A DNA stretch of 64,000 nucleotides, from NCBI RefSeq assembly GCF_000526715.1, contig NZ_JAGP01000001.1:1240001-1304000 (forward strand), in the 5' to 3' direction. Below the pieces are notes generated by a model that was given only the letters and a program-made list of their open reading frames with translations, did no database searches and was not told the DNA's origin. Position 1 is the first letter of the stretch. Each line of letters starts with the position of its first letter. This document shows, piece after piece, positions 27,395-35,943 of the stretch. The position numbers and the translations under genes were made by a program. Source of the stretch: Hydrogenovibrio kuenenii DSM 12350. Its GTDB lineage: Bacteria > Pseudomonadota > Gammaproteobacteria > Thiomicrospirales > Thiomicrospiraceae.

Positions 27395-28384
27395 CTATAT
27401 ATTTTTTTGATTAAGCATGGTGTATCTTTTTTTGGCCAAATACTTCATTCCTAAGAGGCCGATTTGATCATTTACTACCAGATAAACGGGGATTTCTCTA
27501 ATCAAATTCGACATACGACCTTTTGCGGCCATGCTTTCTATAAAACGAGATTGCTGCATCCAGTCTCTTATTTTAGGCCCTATGCCGCCGGCAATATAAA
27601 CACCTGCCTTGGCTTGCCACAATAATGAGACATTACCAATATAAGCGCCATAAACTTCGACAAAGGTATTAAGTGTTTTTTGTGCTATAGGCTCTCCATC
27701 CATTGCAAACTGATGTACTTGTTCAGCAGAACAAATGGGGGTGAGATTATGGTGACTATGACCATGGTTTTCAGCGTTGAAAAAGGAATAAAGAATCTCA
27801 ATCCCTTCACCAGATAGAATACGCTCATATGACACATGCGTCCATTTTTTATGCAACCAATTTAATAACTTCAACTGGATGTCATCTGTGGGTGCAAAAT
27901 CCATGTGCCCGCCCTCTGATCCTTGAGGAATAAACTCACCATCACAGTTTTTAATTGGCGCAATACCGAGACCAGTTCCCGCACCAACAATCAAGCGATT
28001 CCCCTCGGCATCATAGTCACCTGTTTGCAAACATAAAATATCTTCTTCAGACAGTTCATTAATGCCCAGTGCCGCTGCCGTAAAGTCATTCATTATTTCA
28101 ACATGATCAATATAACAGTCTTGAGCCAATGCATCGGCATCAACTATCCAAGGTAGGTTCGTCAGGTGTACTTGCCTTGCAGAAACAGGGCCAGCCAAAC
28201 CTAAACAAGCTGCATCAAAATGGGGTAAAGAGAATTCGTCTTGAAACGTTAGAATGAGTTTAGAAAGGGAAATAAAGTCTGAGCTGAGATAACGTTTTTC
28301 CGCGAGCGTATCATCCGTTTCGGCATCAAATGCAGACACTAAAACCTTGGTTGCACCAACATCGACAGCAAGCAACTTGCCCAT
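27395..28384 (-). CDS. glk: Glucokinase
   Basis: ROK-independent Glk-type kinase that phosphorylates glucose to glucose-6-phosphate. The phosphate-binding LLAVDVGATKVLVSAF opens the protein, followed by IMNDFTAAALGI, VGAGTGLGIAPI, PQGSEGGHMDFAP and GVYIAGGIGPK. The ATG at 28384 follows GAGGTAGGA; an open frame continues 45 codons upstream to 28519 but has no site and no conserved sequence. First gene of the glycogen operon; it would feed glucose freed from glycogen back into glycolysis. Confidence 0.93.
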   Translation of the reverse strand: MGKLLAVDVGATKVLVSAFDAETDDTLAEKRYLSSDFISLSKLILTFQDEFSLPHFDAACLGLAGPVSARQVHLTNLPWIVDADALAQDCYIDHVEIMNDFTAAALGINELSEEDILCLQTGDYDAEGNRLIVGAGTGLGIAPIKNCDGEFIPQGSEGGHMDFAPTDDIQLKLLNWLHKKWTHVSYERILSGEGIEILYSFFNAENHGHSHHNLTPICSAEQVHQFAMDGEPIAQKTLNTFVEVYGAYIGNVSLLWQAKAGVYIAGGIGPKIRDWMQQSRFIESMAAKGRMSNLIREIPVYLVVNDQIGLLGMKYLAKKRYTMLNQKNI

Positions 28385-28663
28385 AAGTCCTACCTCAATT
28401 TTTAACACTTTGCAGATATAAAGGAGTGTTTTGTAGAGTGCGCTATACCCAGTAAAAATTCTAGCAAGGCATATGGGGGCAATTATGACGACTGCATGAA
28501 AGTAAAAAGACGACACCATGAAGGTCTGTCGAATTTCTTATACGAGTCATGGTTATTGTTTTATTTGAATAACCCCACTGAAAACAAGAATACTATAATT
28601 TACTTATCTGTCAGAAAACTTTTTTCACTTTTTGCTGTAAATATTACATGTATCACGGCGTAA

Positions 28664-29386
28664 TTAGCTTTTTGATTCTAAAATCATCCAAGGTTCTCGC
28701 CAAAGTTTCATTTGTTCAATGCAAGTGCCTGAAACAAATCGTTCTCCGATAGAAGGTAACAAACTGAAAGCATAGTCTTCACCCAAAAGTGTAAAACGTA
28801 AAGCAAAGGCATGCAAGTACCCCCTATCTTCTAGCTTGGCTTGCTCAAGCTTCTGATAACGTTCATCTCCAGCGATAGGCGCTCCCAAACTCTTTAATGC
28901 TACACGTATCTGATGCGTCTTTCCGGTAAGCGGCTTGACCAAAAACAAACGTTGGTTTGCACCAATGCTTACACTGATGAATCTTGTAACCGCTGGATTC
29001 TCTTGCGTGGTCACCAACTTCCAACTGCCGCGTCTGGCTGGTTGCATATCGCCTTTCACCCACCCTTGTTTCTTTTTTGGTTTTTCGGTTGAGATAGCCA
29101 AATAAAACTTATCCAAACCACGGTTTTCAAACATCTTCTGAAAGGCTTTTGCGGCTTCTTTGGTAAGAGCAAACAGCACTAAACCCGACGTCATCTTATC
29201 CAACCGATGTACAGGGTAAAGCTCTAGATCTTTGTTGTCACCTGCCTGCAATTGTTGTTTGACCACGACTGCCAGCCCCGCTTCATCTTCGCTGTGGAAA
29301 TTCATACCTGCGGGTTTATCTACCAAGACAAAATGTTCGTTTTGATAAATGATTTGCACATAGGGTTCATTCTTCTTATGGGGCAT
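28664..29386 (-). CDS. RluA-family RNA pseudouridine synthase
   Basis: Isomerises uridine to pseudouridine in RNA. The opening ILVDKPAG-like segment reads HFVLVDKPAGMNFHSED; the catalytic Asp is in VHRLDKMTSGLVLFA (about residue 62), followed by KFYLAI and the LTGKTHQIRVAL motif. At 240 residues it lacks an S4 domain, which matches the RluA-related subgroup often listed as TIGR01621. The RNA target is not known. Single gene, no clear operon partner. Confidence 0.9.
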   Translation of the reverse strand: MPHKKNEPYVQIIYQNEHFVLVDKPAGMNFHSEDEAGLAVVVKQQLQAGDNKDLELYPVHRLDKMTSGLVLFALTKEAAKAFQKMFENRGLDKFYLAISTEKPKKKQGWVKGDMQPARRGSWKLVTTQENPAVTRFISVSIGANQRLFLVKPLTGKTHQIRVALKSLGAPIAGDERYQKLEQAKLEDRGYLHAFALRFTLLGEDYAFSLLPSIGERFVSGTCIEQMKLWREPWMILESKS

Positions 29387-29594
29387 GGTTTCACTTCTAA
29401 TCGTTGGGGAGTTCTATTCTATCGAATTCGGCTTTTGCCAAGCGTCAATTTATGGTCATTTTCACTTTGGCACAGTTTTTGGAATACCTAATGCAAAAAG
29501 GGCTTTCAAACCCTAAAACCGTCATTTTTTTGACTATCGCAATGAATAAACCAATAAAGACATGACGTCACACAGGAAATAAGGGGATCAGATA

Positions 29595-30047
29595 ATGAAA
29601 CAAAAGCTTATGACAACCGATGAAAAAGTTCATTCTTGTTTAGAGTACATCGATGGGCGATTGGAAAACACTTCCGAGCAAACACTTCACATTGCCGAAA
29701 CTATTATTGATGACATCAAATCCCTCTCCAGTAGCTATAAAGATGCGATTGCGTCACACCGCCTACGCGAGCACGCAGACAAGGTGCACAACACACAAAT
29801 GAAATGGGTAAATCAGTTGCATGACATTATTTTGGATCAAAGCAATAACGAAATGAACAGCCAAGTCATTCAAGCTTTGCAAAACTTCGTCAATAACCTA
29901 AACAAAAAACAAATGAAGCATTTGGATTTTGATCTGCCAAAGGATGTTGGTTATCAATTCAAGAATGGTAAAACACCTTTGAAGACACCTTCAATACCGT
30001 TTAAAAACTTAATGAATACACCAAATAACAATACAACAAAACATTAA
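29595..30047 (+). CDS. Hypothetical protein, helical
   Basis: A 150-residue soluble protein rich in predicted helix over residues 1-115, with a basic, Pro/Thr/Asn-rich tail (TPLKTPSIPFKNLMN). No cysteine pair, membrane segment or known motif except one Cys at residue 15. AAGGGGATC lies 6 bases before the ATG. The layout, a helical bundle with a flexible C-terminal arm, superficially recalls small chemotaxis proteins such as CheZ, but no catalytic motif supports that. The gene ends next to an inverted pair of the dispersed repeat. Confidence 0.7.
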   Translation: MKQKLMTTDEKVHSCLEYIDGRLENTSEQTLHIAETIIDDIKSLSSSYKDAIASHRLREHADKVHNTQMKWVNQLHDIILDQSNNEMNSQVIQALQNFVNNLNKKQMKHLDFDLPKDVGYQFKNGKTPLKTPSIPFKNLMNTPNNNTTKH

Positions 30048-30052
30048 GCTTA

Positions 30053-30109
30053 CCCCAGCCTGGTAGATTTTTTCTCCCCTGCTTTAAAACGAAAATCTGC
30101 CAGACTGGA
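30053..30109. repeat. Inverted pair of the CCCCAGNCTGG repeat
   Basis: CCCCAGCCTGGTAGATTTTTT at 30053-30073 faces AAAATCTGCCAGACTGG at 30092-30108. The arms can pair with one or two mismatches around an 18-base loop, right after the stop of the hypothetical gene, and probably act as its terminator. Confidence 0.82.
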
Positions 30110-30191
30110 TATTTTTACTTTTCCTCACTTCTCGCGTGACAAGCATACGCCTTACTGCATACAATAGAATTCATTCACAACTGTATGGCCT

Positions 30192-31403
30192 ATGAACGCA
30201 ACCGAATCACTTACTCAACAACTGCTATCGCAGATTGAAATCAAATCCTTTTCGACTATTGATCAAATCCCTGCCGATCAATGGAATGCTCTGGCGCCGA
30301 ATCAATACCCGTTCATTCTCCACGAATACCTTAATGCCCTAGAAACCCATGAGTGTGTCGGTGAAAAATACGGTTGGATTCCTTGTCATATTGGTGTTTT
30401 TCATCAAGACCAACTCATTGCCGCTTTGCCTCTGTACGAAAAGTACAACAACTATGGCGAGTTTGTTTTTGACCAAGCTTGGGAAAGTGCCTGGAAACAA
30501 GTGGGATTGGATTATTACCCAAAACTGGTTAGTGCTATGCCGTACACACCAGCAAGAGGCCCGCGCTTTTTAACCACAGAAAATCACCCACATATTGATA
30601 ACGCACAACAACAAATGCTATTGCTCAATGCCATAAAATCTCTGTGCAATGAATACCAACTGAGCGGCGCACATATTTTGTTTGCCGATGCTAAGCAACA
30701 AAGCTGGCTGGAATCTTTACCAGAAGAAAACAACCTGCTTTTCCGTCACGACACTCAATTTCATTGGTTCAATCAAGACTATGAAACTTTTGATGATTTC
30801 TTAGCAAAACTCACGAGCAAAAAACGAAAAAACATCAAGCAAGAGCGTCGCGCACTAAAAGAGTCAGGCATTACCTTCCGAATATTAGATGGCCACACCG
30901 CAACAAAAACGGACTGGGCAAATTTCAGCTACTTCTACGACAAAACCTTTATCGAGAAATGGAGCACCCCCACGCTCAATAAAGACTTCTTTATCGAAGT
31001 CGCACAAAAGCTACCTGACAGCATCGTACTGGTGTTGGCTGACCTTGACGATCAATGTATTGCAGGCGCACTCATGTTTCGCTCTGAAGACACACTTTAC
31101 GGTCGTCACTGGGGCGCGATTAAAGACGTGAAACACCTACACTTTGAAACCTGTTTTTATCAAGGCATTGAATACGCCATACAACAAGGCATTAAAATCT
31201 TTGAGCCAGGTGCAGGGGGCGAACACAAAATCGCACGCGGGTTTATCCCCGTACCCATACATTCAACACACTGGCTAAGGGTTAATCCGTTTGAAGAAGG
31301 TATCGATCATTTTATCGAACAAGAAAAGGCAGCCGTCAACGGCTATATGGATGAATGTGAAGATATGAGTCCTTATAAAGTCCCTGTAAAGAACCTATCA
31401 TAA
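30192..31403 (+). CDS. GNAT-like acyltransferase (COG3146/DUF482)
   Basis: Member of the COG3146 family of predicted N-acyltransferases, related to FemAB/GNAT folds. Typical landmarks are the basic KLTSKKRKNIKQERRALK segment (about residues 205-222), AGALMFRSEDTLYGRHWGA, FETCFYQGIEYAIQQGI and the FEPGAGGEHKIARGFIPVP motif near the end. Length 403 fits. The substrate is unestablished. There is no signal peptide. It lies 39 bases upstream of the phosphatase gene on the same strand, so the two may be co-transcribed. Confidence 0.85.
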   Translation: MNATESLTQQLLSQIEIKSFSTIDQIPADQWNALAPNQYPFILHEYLNALETHECVGEKYGWIPCHIGVFHQDQLIAALPLYEKYNNYGEFVFDQAWESAWKQVGLDYYPKLVSAMPYTPARGPRFLTTENHPHIDNAQQQMLLLNAIKSLCNEYQLSGAHILFADAKQQSWLESLPEENNLLFRHDTQFHWFNQDYETFDDFLAKLTSKKRKNIKQERRALKESGITFRILDGHTATKTDWANFSYFYDKTFIEKWSTPTLNKDFFIEVAQKLPDSIVLVLADLDDQCIAGALMFRSEDTLYGRHWGAIKDVKHLHFETCFYQGIEYAIQQGIKIFEPGAGGEHKIARGFIPVPIHSTHWLRVNPFEEGIDHFIEQEKAAVNGYMDECEDMSPYKVPVKNLS

Positions 31404-31441
31404 TACCCAAATAATTTATCTGAATTGAGCAGAGGAAAACC

Positions 31442-31942
31442 ATGCAAATCGAACAACCAGAACTCTACCCTATTTGCGAACTAGGCAAAGGCAAGCTGTT
31501 TATGATGCCCAAGCCACGAAATGAAAGCCTTGAAGCCGATATTACCTTCTATAAAGAAAACGGTGTCACCAAGGTCGTTAGCCTGCTTTGTGCGCCAGAA
31601 ATCGAAGTGCTTGAAATGGCTGCCGAACCTGATGTTTGCGACAACTTTGATATAGCCTTTGAAAACTTTCAAATCAAAGACCTCGAAACCCCCAGCCTGG
31701 CAGATTTACAAACCTTAAACCAACGCCTTAAACAAGAGATGGAACAAGGCCATAGCTTGGCGGTACATTGTCATGGTGGTCGTGGGCGTAGCAGTATCGT
31801 TGCAATTACCCTAATGGTAGAGTTTGGATTGGATGTTGAAACCGCCAGAGATATGGCGTCTGAAGCAAGGGGCTGTGCTGTGCCGGTAAATGATTTGCAA
31901 CTCGATTTTGTAAGAGCTTACAAACCGACAACTGAAAATTAA
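31442..31942 (+). CDS. Dual-specificity / tyrosine phosphatase-like protein
   Basis: Small protein phosphatase of the cysteine-dependent family. The P-loop CX5R is seen as VHCHGGRGRSSIVAI (Cys about residue 109, Arg 115). The general-acid region is probably DLETPSLAD. Length 166 is usual for CDKN3-like bacterial members. AGAGGA precedes the ATG. Odd feature: bases 31689-31707, coding for TPSLADL just before the P-loop helix, are an almost exact copy of the dispersed repeat. The frame is intact across it. Targets unknown. Confidence 0.85.
   Translation: MQIEQPELYPICELGKGKLFMMPKPRNESLEADITFYKENGVTKVVSLLCAPEIEVLEMAAEPDVCDNFDIAFENFQIKDLETPSLADLQTLNQRLKQEMEQGHSLAVHCHGGRGRSSIVAITLMVEFGLDVETARDMASEARGCAVPVNDLQLDFVRAYKPTTEN
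31689..31707 (+). repeat. CCCCAGNCTGG repeat copy inside a coding sequence
   Basis: CCCCAGCCTGGCAGATTTA lies within the phosphatase gene and matches the repeat consensus at 18 of 19 positions. It is translated in frame as PSLADL. The nearest intergenic copies are 240 bases downstream. Confidence 0.8.
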
Positions 31943-31946
31943 GATA

Positions 31947-31982
31947 CCCAGCCTGGTAGATTTTAAAATCTGCCAGGCTGGG
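31947..31982. repeat. Inverted pair of the CCCCAGNCTGG repeat forming a terminator
   Basis: CCCAGCCTGGTAGATTTT is immediately followed by AAAATCTGCCAGGCTGGG: two head-to-head copies with one mismatch in 18. It sits four bases after the phosphatase stop and between convergent genes, so it probably ends both transcripts. Confidence 0.87.
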
Positions 31983-32007
31983 CTGCTATCAAAAGCACAA
32001 ACCTAAA

Positions 32008-32331
32008 CTATGGCTTACACTTATAGATTGCGAAAGTCATGGTTCCATCCTGCAATGGGCTAGTCGCCACAATAGAGTCTCCCCCCATTTTCGCAGCAGT
32101 ATTCTTCGCCAACGTCGCTAACTCCTTCTGAATGGTTTCAGGATCACGTTTGATAATACCGATCTTATCAGCCACATTGGTCGTGGTTGAACCAAGCTTT
32201 TTACAATCTTTCACATTGTAGTCCTTGACCAGAACCACATTCTCACCACCTGCTGTCGGCTTTACCCAAGTACACGCAGAAAGCGACATCGCTGTCGCAA
32301 TAGCGACAGAAAACAACAATTTATTCTTCAT
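32008..32331 (-). CDS. DUF4156 lipoprotein
   Basis: Small envelope lipoprotein. The signal peptide (KNKLLFSVAIATAMSLSAC) ends in a lipobox LSAC, so Cys20 of the chosen start would be lipidated. The mature part holds the family's VVLVKDYNVKDCKKLGS, a central LATLAKNTAAKMGGDSIVAT and a C-terminal FAIYKCKP, with two cysteines that could form a disulfide. The second ATG (32331) is chosen because GGAG is 7 bases before it, while the first ATG abuts that site. Function unknown. Confidence 0.87.
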   Translation of the reverse strand: MKNKLLFSVAIATAMSLSACTWVKPTAGGENVVLVKDYNVKDCKKLGSTTTNVADKIGIIKRDPETIQKELATLAKNTAAKMGGDSIVATSPLQDGTMTFAIYKCKP

Positions 32332-32373
32332 ACACATTCTCCAAAATTTATAACTGAGACCTACATTTAAAAT

Positions 32374-32679
32374 CTATTCAGGACGTTTACCATTAGGGTT
32401 TGGCCGCATCGTCAAAAGCTCTTCCACTTCGTGCTGATTATAACCGCGTTCAAAAGCAAACTGCGCTAAGGCACTTGCCCTTTGCTGCAAATCTTCAATC
32501 TCCACACCATTTTCAATCGCCTCTTCCAGCCACTCGGACAATAAATCTATCGTCCCCGCTTCCGACTCATTACCACTCTCATCCACACCCTCTTCTTTCA
32601 GGCGTTTCAAATTCTGGTCAAACGCATCCAACAACTGCTTAGCCTTCAAGCGATATTTGATATTTAACACTTCACTCAT
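32374..32679 (-). CDS. Hypothetical protein
   Basis: An acidic, helical 101-residue protein with an N-terminal basic helix (NIKYRLKAKQLLDAFDQNLKRL), a Glu-rich linker, and a C-terminal helix pair ending in a basic Pro-rich tail. No cysteines, membrane segments or known motif. It is 37 bases upstream of the lipoprotein gene on the same strand. Not recognised. Confidence 0.65.
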   Translation of the reverse strand: MSEVLNIKYRLKAKQLLDAFDQNLKRLKEEGVDESGNESEAGTIDLLSEWLEEAIENGVEIEDLQQRASALAQFAFERGYNQHEVEELLTMRPNPNGKRPE

Positions 32680-32897
32680 GCCGACGCCTCCGTCTTCTAT
32701 CTTTACGAAGCTAAGAACTCGACACCCGAAAGGAAAGTCGAGACGCGTCTTACCTCTATGCCCTGAAAAAGGACATGACCTAAGTTTGTCTCAAAACCGC
32801 TTTCGGTTCAATAGGCATTTTTAATACATCACCCATTGTGCATTGGTTTATGCATAGCCTATCATTAACAGATGACAATTAATTTAAGTTATATGCC

Positions 32898-33671
32898 ATG
32901 TCACACCATCAAGAACACATCAACATTCTAGAAAACGTAAAAGCCATCTTTCTTGACCTAAGTGGCGTGCTTTACGAAGGGCATCGGCTGATAGAAGGTG
33001 CCGTGCAAACCGTACAATGGTTGCGTGGCCAAGGCTATGTACTGCGTTTTGTCACCAATACCGCCACTAAATCGCACCACATGATTCTGCAAGAGCTTTT
33101 AGACATGGGCTTTAGCTTAGAAGAATCCGAGCTGTTTACCGCGCCCCAAGCCGCGAAAAACTATATTGTTTCACACCAGCTCAAACCCTACTGTATTCTG
33201 CACCCTAACCTCATGCCCGAGTTTTCGGAACTGCAATCAGACCAACCCAATTGCGTACTGCTTGGCGATGCGCAAGACGAACTCAACTACAACAACCTCA
33301 ACCAAGCCTTTCGCTTGATAGAAGACGGCTGCCCACTTATCGGCATAGGCAAAAACAAATACTTTATGAGTCACGACGGATTAAAACTCGATGCAGGCGT
33401 GTTTATTCATGCATTGGAATGGGCGAGCGGCACCGAAGCCATTATCATGGGCAAACCTGACCACCACTTTTTTCACGAAGTGGTCGCTTCCACCGGCTTT
33501 CAGCCAGAAGAATGCCTAATGATTGGTGATGATGTGATTGGTGATGTTAAAGGTGCGATTGATGCGGGGTTAAAAGCCTGCTTGGTTAAGACGGGGAAAT
33601 TTAAAGAAGTGGATTTAAACCTATTACCCCAAAAAGCTTACGTTATTTACTCTATTCAAGGTTTAAAGTGA
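32898..33671 (+). CDS. HAD-IIA family hydrolase (LHPP-like)
   Basis: Haloacid-dehalogenase-type phosphatase with a subclass IIA cap. Motif I is FLDLSGVLYEG, in which the second Asp of the usual DXD is replaced by Ser (DLS); motif II lies in FVTNTATKS, the Lys motif in IIMGKPDHHFF, and motif IV in CLMIGDDVIGDVKGA. Length 257 and TNTATKS fit the TIGR01458/LHPP-like subgroup. The replaced acid in motif I may change the chemistry, so the substrate is uncertain. No clear ribosome site precedes the ATG. Confidence 0.88.
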   Translation: MSHHQEHINILENVKAIFLDLSGVLYEGHRLIEGAVQTVQWLRGQGYVLRFVTNTATKSHHMILQELLDMGFSLEESELFTAPQAAKNYIVSHQLKPYCILHPNLMPEFSELQSDQPNCVLLGDAQDELNYNNLNQAFRLIEDGCPLIGIGKNKYFMSHDGLKLDAGVFIHALEWASGTEAIIMGKPDHHFFHEVVASTGFQPEECLMIGDDVIGDVKGAIDAGLKACLVKTGKFKEVDLNLLPQKAYVIYSIQGLK

Positions 33672-33742
33672 TATCGAATCACTTTTACCTTATTTAGTTT
33701 CGTTATAATAAATTTCAAATATCAACTTAGAGTACCTTTTTC

Positions 33743-34024
33743 ATGAAATCCTTTTTTACCAAAATATTCGCCCCACTCCTAAACCTATTTGAAAAAGGAG
33801 AAGAGCCTGAACACTTCCAGCCATCTCATCGAAAAATCCTATTGATTATGGGATTCTTGTTTTTGATTTTGGGGGGCGTGTCTTTGTACTTTGGTATTCG
33901 CGTCGATCAAATGGCGGCACTGTTGCCCACCTTGATTTTTGCCGCTATTGGCTTTGTCTGCATCGTCGTTGGTGCATTGGGTAGCGACAAGGCGGTTTCA
34001 AATATCTGGCGTAGTGCTCGATAA
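33743..34024 (+). CDS. Hypothetical small membrane protein
   Basis: 93 residues with two hydrophobic helices, at about 35-56 (KILLIMGFLFLILGGVSLYFG) and 62-84 (MAALLPTLIFAAIGFVCIVVGAL), joined by a short loop; the N-terminal 30 residues are polar and probably cytoplasmic. No motif recognised. It stands 71 bases after the HAD gene on the same strand and is convergent with the MOSC gene. Confidence 0.65.
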   Translation: MKSFFTKIFAPLLNLFEKGEEPEHFQPSHRKILLIMGFLFLILGGVSLYFGIRVDQMAALLPTLIFAAIGFVCIVVGALGSDKAVSNIWRSAR

Positions 34025-34044
34025 AATTACATTGGCTTAACCGA

Positions 34045-34908
34045 TTAAGCCAAATAGACGTCATCTCCAACCTGTATGTTACCGCCATGGCTGATATCAC
34101 CATAAATACCGAGGTTTTGGTCTGCCTCTTTGATGATGGTACGCAGCATTGATTTGTCGGCATCAAGCCCTTGCTGCTGACGTGTCACAGCACCACAACG
34201 CGGTGCTGGTGACGAGCAATCAATACTGATACCCCCTACCTTCAGTTGTTTGCCAATCCAATCTTGCTCCTGCAAACCAAGTTCACCGTCTACGGGTTCA
34301 ATCACAATATTGGGACGAAAGCGTCTTATATCCCAATCCGCATTAGGCTGAAGATTTTTAAGGTGTGCTATTGATGCGGTTGTAATGATGTGAAAGGGTG
34401 AAACAAGAAAAAAAGTACCCAGTTGCGTGACATAATCTATAAAGTCTTGTGGCAGATCGGTAAAGTCTGGCAAGGGTTCACCCGGCTCTCGCACAAAGGT
34501 AGCTTTCAATTCATCCAACCAAGTATAGTCGTCTTTTTTATATCGCTTGTAGAACTCCGTTTCATTAGCAGGTCTCAGCGACTCTAGTGTGGATGCATGC
34601 CCCAGTAATGCTGAGATTTTATCGTTCATCTCTTCGGAATCTGACGCTAATGCTGTTCCATCTGGAAAGCGGATCGTGAAGCTTTTATCGCTTAATGCGT
34701 CGTTAGCGTTTGTATAGCTGGCTATACATTGAAGTAAGTTCGGCCTGAACTTACAGCTTTGTATTTCTTTTCTGTCGGTATCACGAACCGCAAAAAGATG
34801 GTCACCTCGTAAACCGAAAGCGTCCATAAAACAGCTATTAATCTTTTCGCCCGCCATTCCTTTAACCGGGTAACGCCAAATTTCCTTGATAGTGCCAACC
34901 TTTTTCAT
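34045..34908 (-). CDS. MOSC domain-containing protein
   Basis: Molybdenum-cofactor-sulfurase C-terminal-like protein, normally involved in handling sulfur or the molybdenum cofactor. The MOSC-N beta-barrel opens with IKEIWRYPVKGMAGEKIN. The MOSC domain follows, with FRPNIVIEP, the conserved cysteine in GGISIDCSSPAPRCGAVTRQQ and a C-terminal GGNIQVGDDVYL. The ATG at 34908 follows AGGAAGG; the longer frame to 34944 has no site. About 288 residues, typical. It is 55 bases from the LysR gene on the same strand. Confidence 0.88.
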   Translation of the reverse strand: MKKVGTIKEIWRYPVKGMAGEKINSCFMDAFGLRGDHLFAVRDTDRKEIQSCKFRPNLLQCIASYTNANDALSDKSFTIRFPDGTALASDSEEMNDKISALLGHASTLESLRPANETEFYKRYKKDDYTWLDELKATFVREPGEPLPDFTDLPQDFIDYVTQLGTFFLVSPFHIITTASIAHLKNLQPNADWDIRRFRPNIVIEPVDGELGLQEQDWIGKQLKVGGISIDCSSPAPRCGAVTRQQQGLDADKSMLRTIIKEADQNLGIYGDISHGGNIQVGDDVYLA

Positions 34909-34962
34909 AACCTTCCTTTTGGAACATGAATTGCCTACCTTCAATTGACACGACAGCAGGGA

Positions 34963-35832
34963 TTAGCCAATAAATGCACGAATCCAATGGGTGTTGTGCC
35001 CAAGATCAGGTAATAACATAGATAGGGGGCGGATAATCCGATCATCTTCGGCCAGACTACGCCAACGAATTGTGGGGGGTAAGGTTTCTACCGCGAGCTT
35101 TGAGACCAAGGCAATGCCTAAACCCACCCTAACCGCTTCTTTGATAGACTCGGTACTGTATAGTTCTATCACGGGTTCTATTTCAAGGTCAAGGCGTTGT
35201 TTAAATGCCAGCTCAATCATTTCACGTGTACCGGAGCCTTGCTCGCGCATAATCAATGGATATTCATAAACCGACGCTAAGGTAATTTCTTCAATCTCTG
35301 CCAATGGATGCCTTTCAGGCATAATCAAAATCAGCTCATCCTGCTTCCAGGCCGTTGGAAAGTAGCCGGTGTTTTTGATGCCATGCACACGCCCTTCTAC
35401 AAAAGCTGCATCAAGCGAGGTCAAGTTATTGAGAATCTTTTGTGTGTTACCCACCAATACATCGACTTTAATCATCGGGTAGGCTTTGTGAAACCTCGCG
35501 ATGAGCGTAGGTAAAGCATAGTTAGCAATCGTGGTTGAAGCGCCGACCTTAAGCGTCACCACTTGATCGTATTCCATTTGTAGCCGAAAGGTCTCGGCAT
35601 CAATCAACAATTTGGCTTGCCGTTGTGCATAGGGCAATAGCGATTTCCCCAACTCGGTTAACTCGATGCCCATCCCTTTTCGTTCGTATAAGGGATGAGT
35701 AAATGATTCTTGCAAGGACTTCAGTTGCCCAGAAACCGCAGGTTGGGAGCGGTGTAGCGCTTCTGCTGCCAGTGATATGTTTTTCAACTCGGCAACTTTG
35801 GCAAAGGTAAGTAGATAGCTGGCCTTAATCAT
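34963..35832 (-). CDS. LysR-family transcriptional regulator, YeiE-like
   Basis: DNA-binding regulator with an N-terminal winged helix-turn-helix (FAKVAELKNISLAAEALHRSQPAVSGQLKSL) and a periplasmic-binding-like effector domain. It is divergent from the YeiH-type exporter gene, with 111 bases between the starts. LysR/YeiH pairs are widespread, and the regulator usually controls the neighbouring exporter. The effector is unknown, though sulfite has been proposed for YeiE-type proteins. Length 289 is normal. Confidence 0.9.
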   Translation of the reverse strand: MIKASYLLTFAKVAELKNISLAAEALHRSQPAVSGQLKSLQESFTHPLYERKGMGIELTELGKSLLPYAQRQAKLLIDAETFRLQMEYDQVVTLKVGASTTIANYALPTLIARFHKAYPMIKVDVLVGNTQKILNNLTSLDAAFVEGRVHGIKNTGYFPTAWKQDELILIMPERHPLAEIEEITLASVYEYPLIMREQGSGTREMIELAFKQRLDLEIEPVIELYSTESIKEAVRVGLGIALVSKLAVETLPPTIRWRSLAEDDRIIRPLSMLLPDLGHNTHWIRAFIG

Positions 35833-35943
35833 CAGAATTTCCGATAGTAAATATAAATTAATAAGATTTAATTATATATAGACTTTTCTAAAATGACAGT
35901 TGAAATCAATCCCCCGTCAATCTATCTATCAAGAGAGGTCATT

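Noticed and set aside
28385-28519. Longer start for glucokinase
   Set aside because: The 45 extra residues are not conserved-looking, have no ribosome site and would occupy the promoter.
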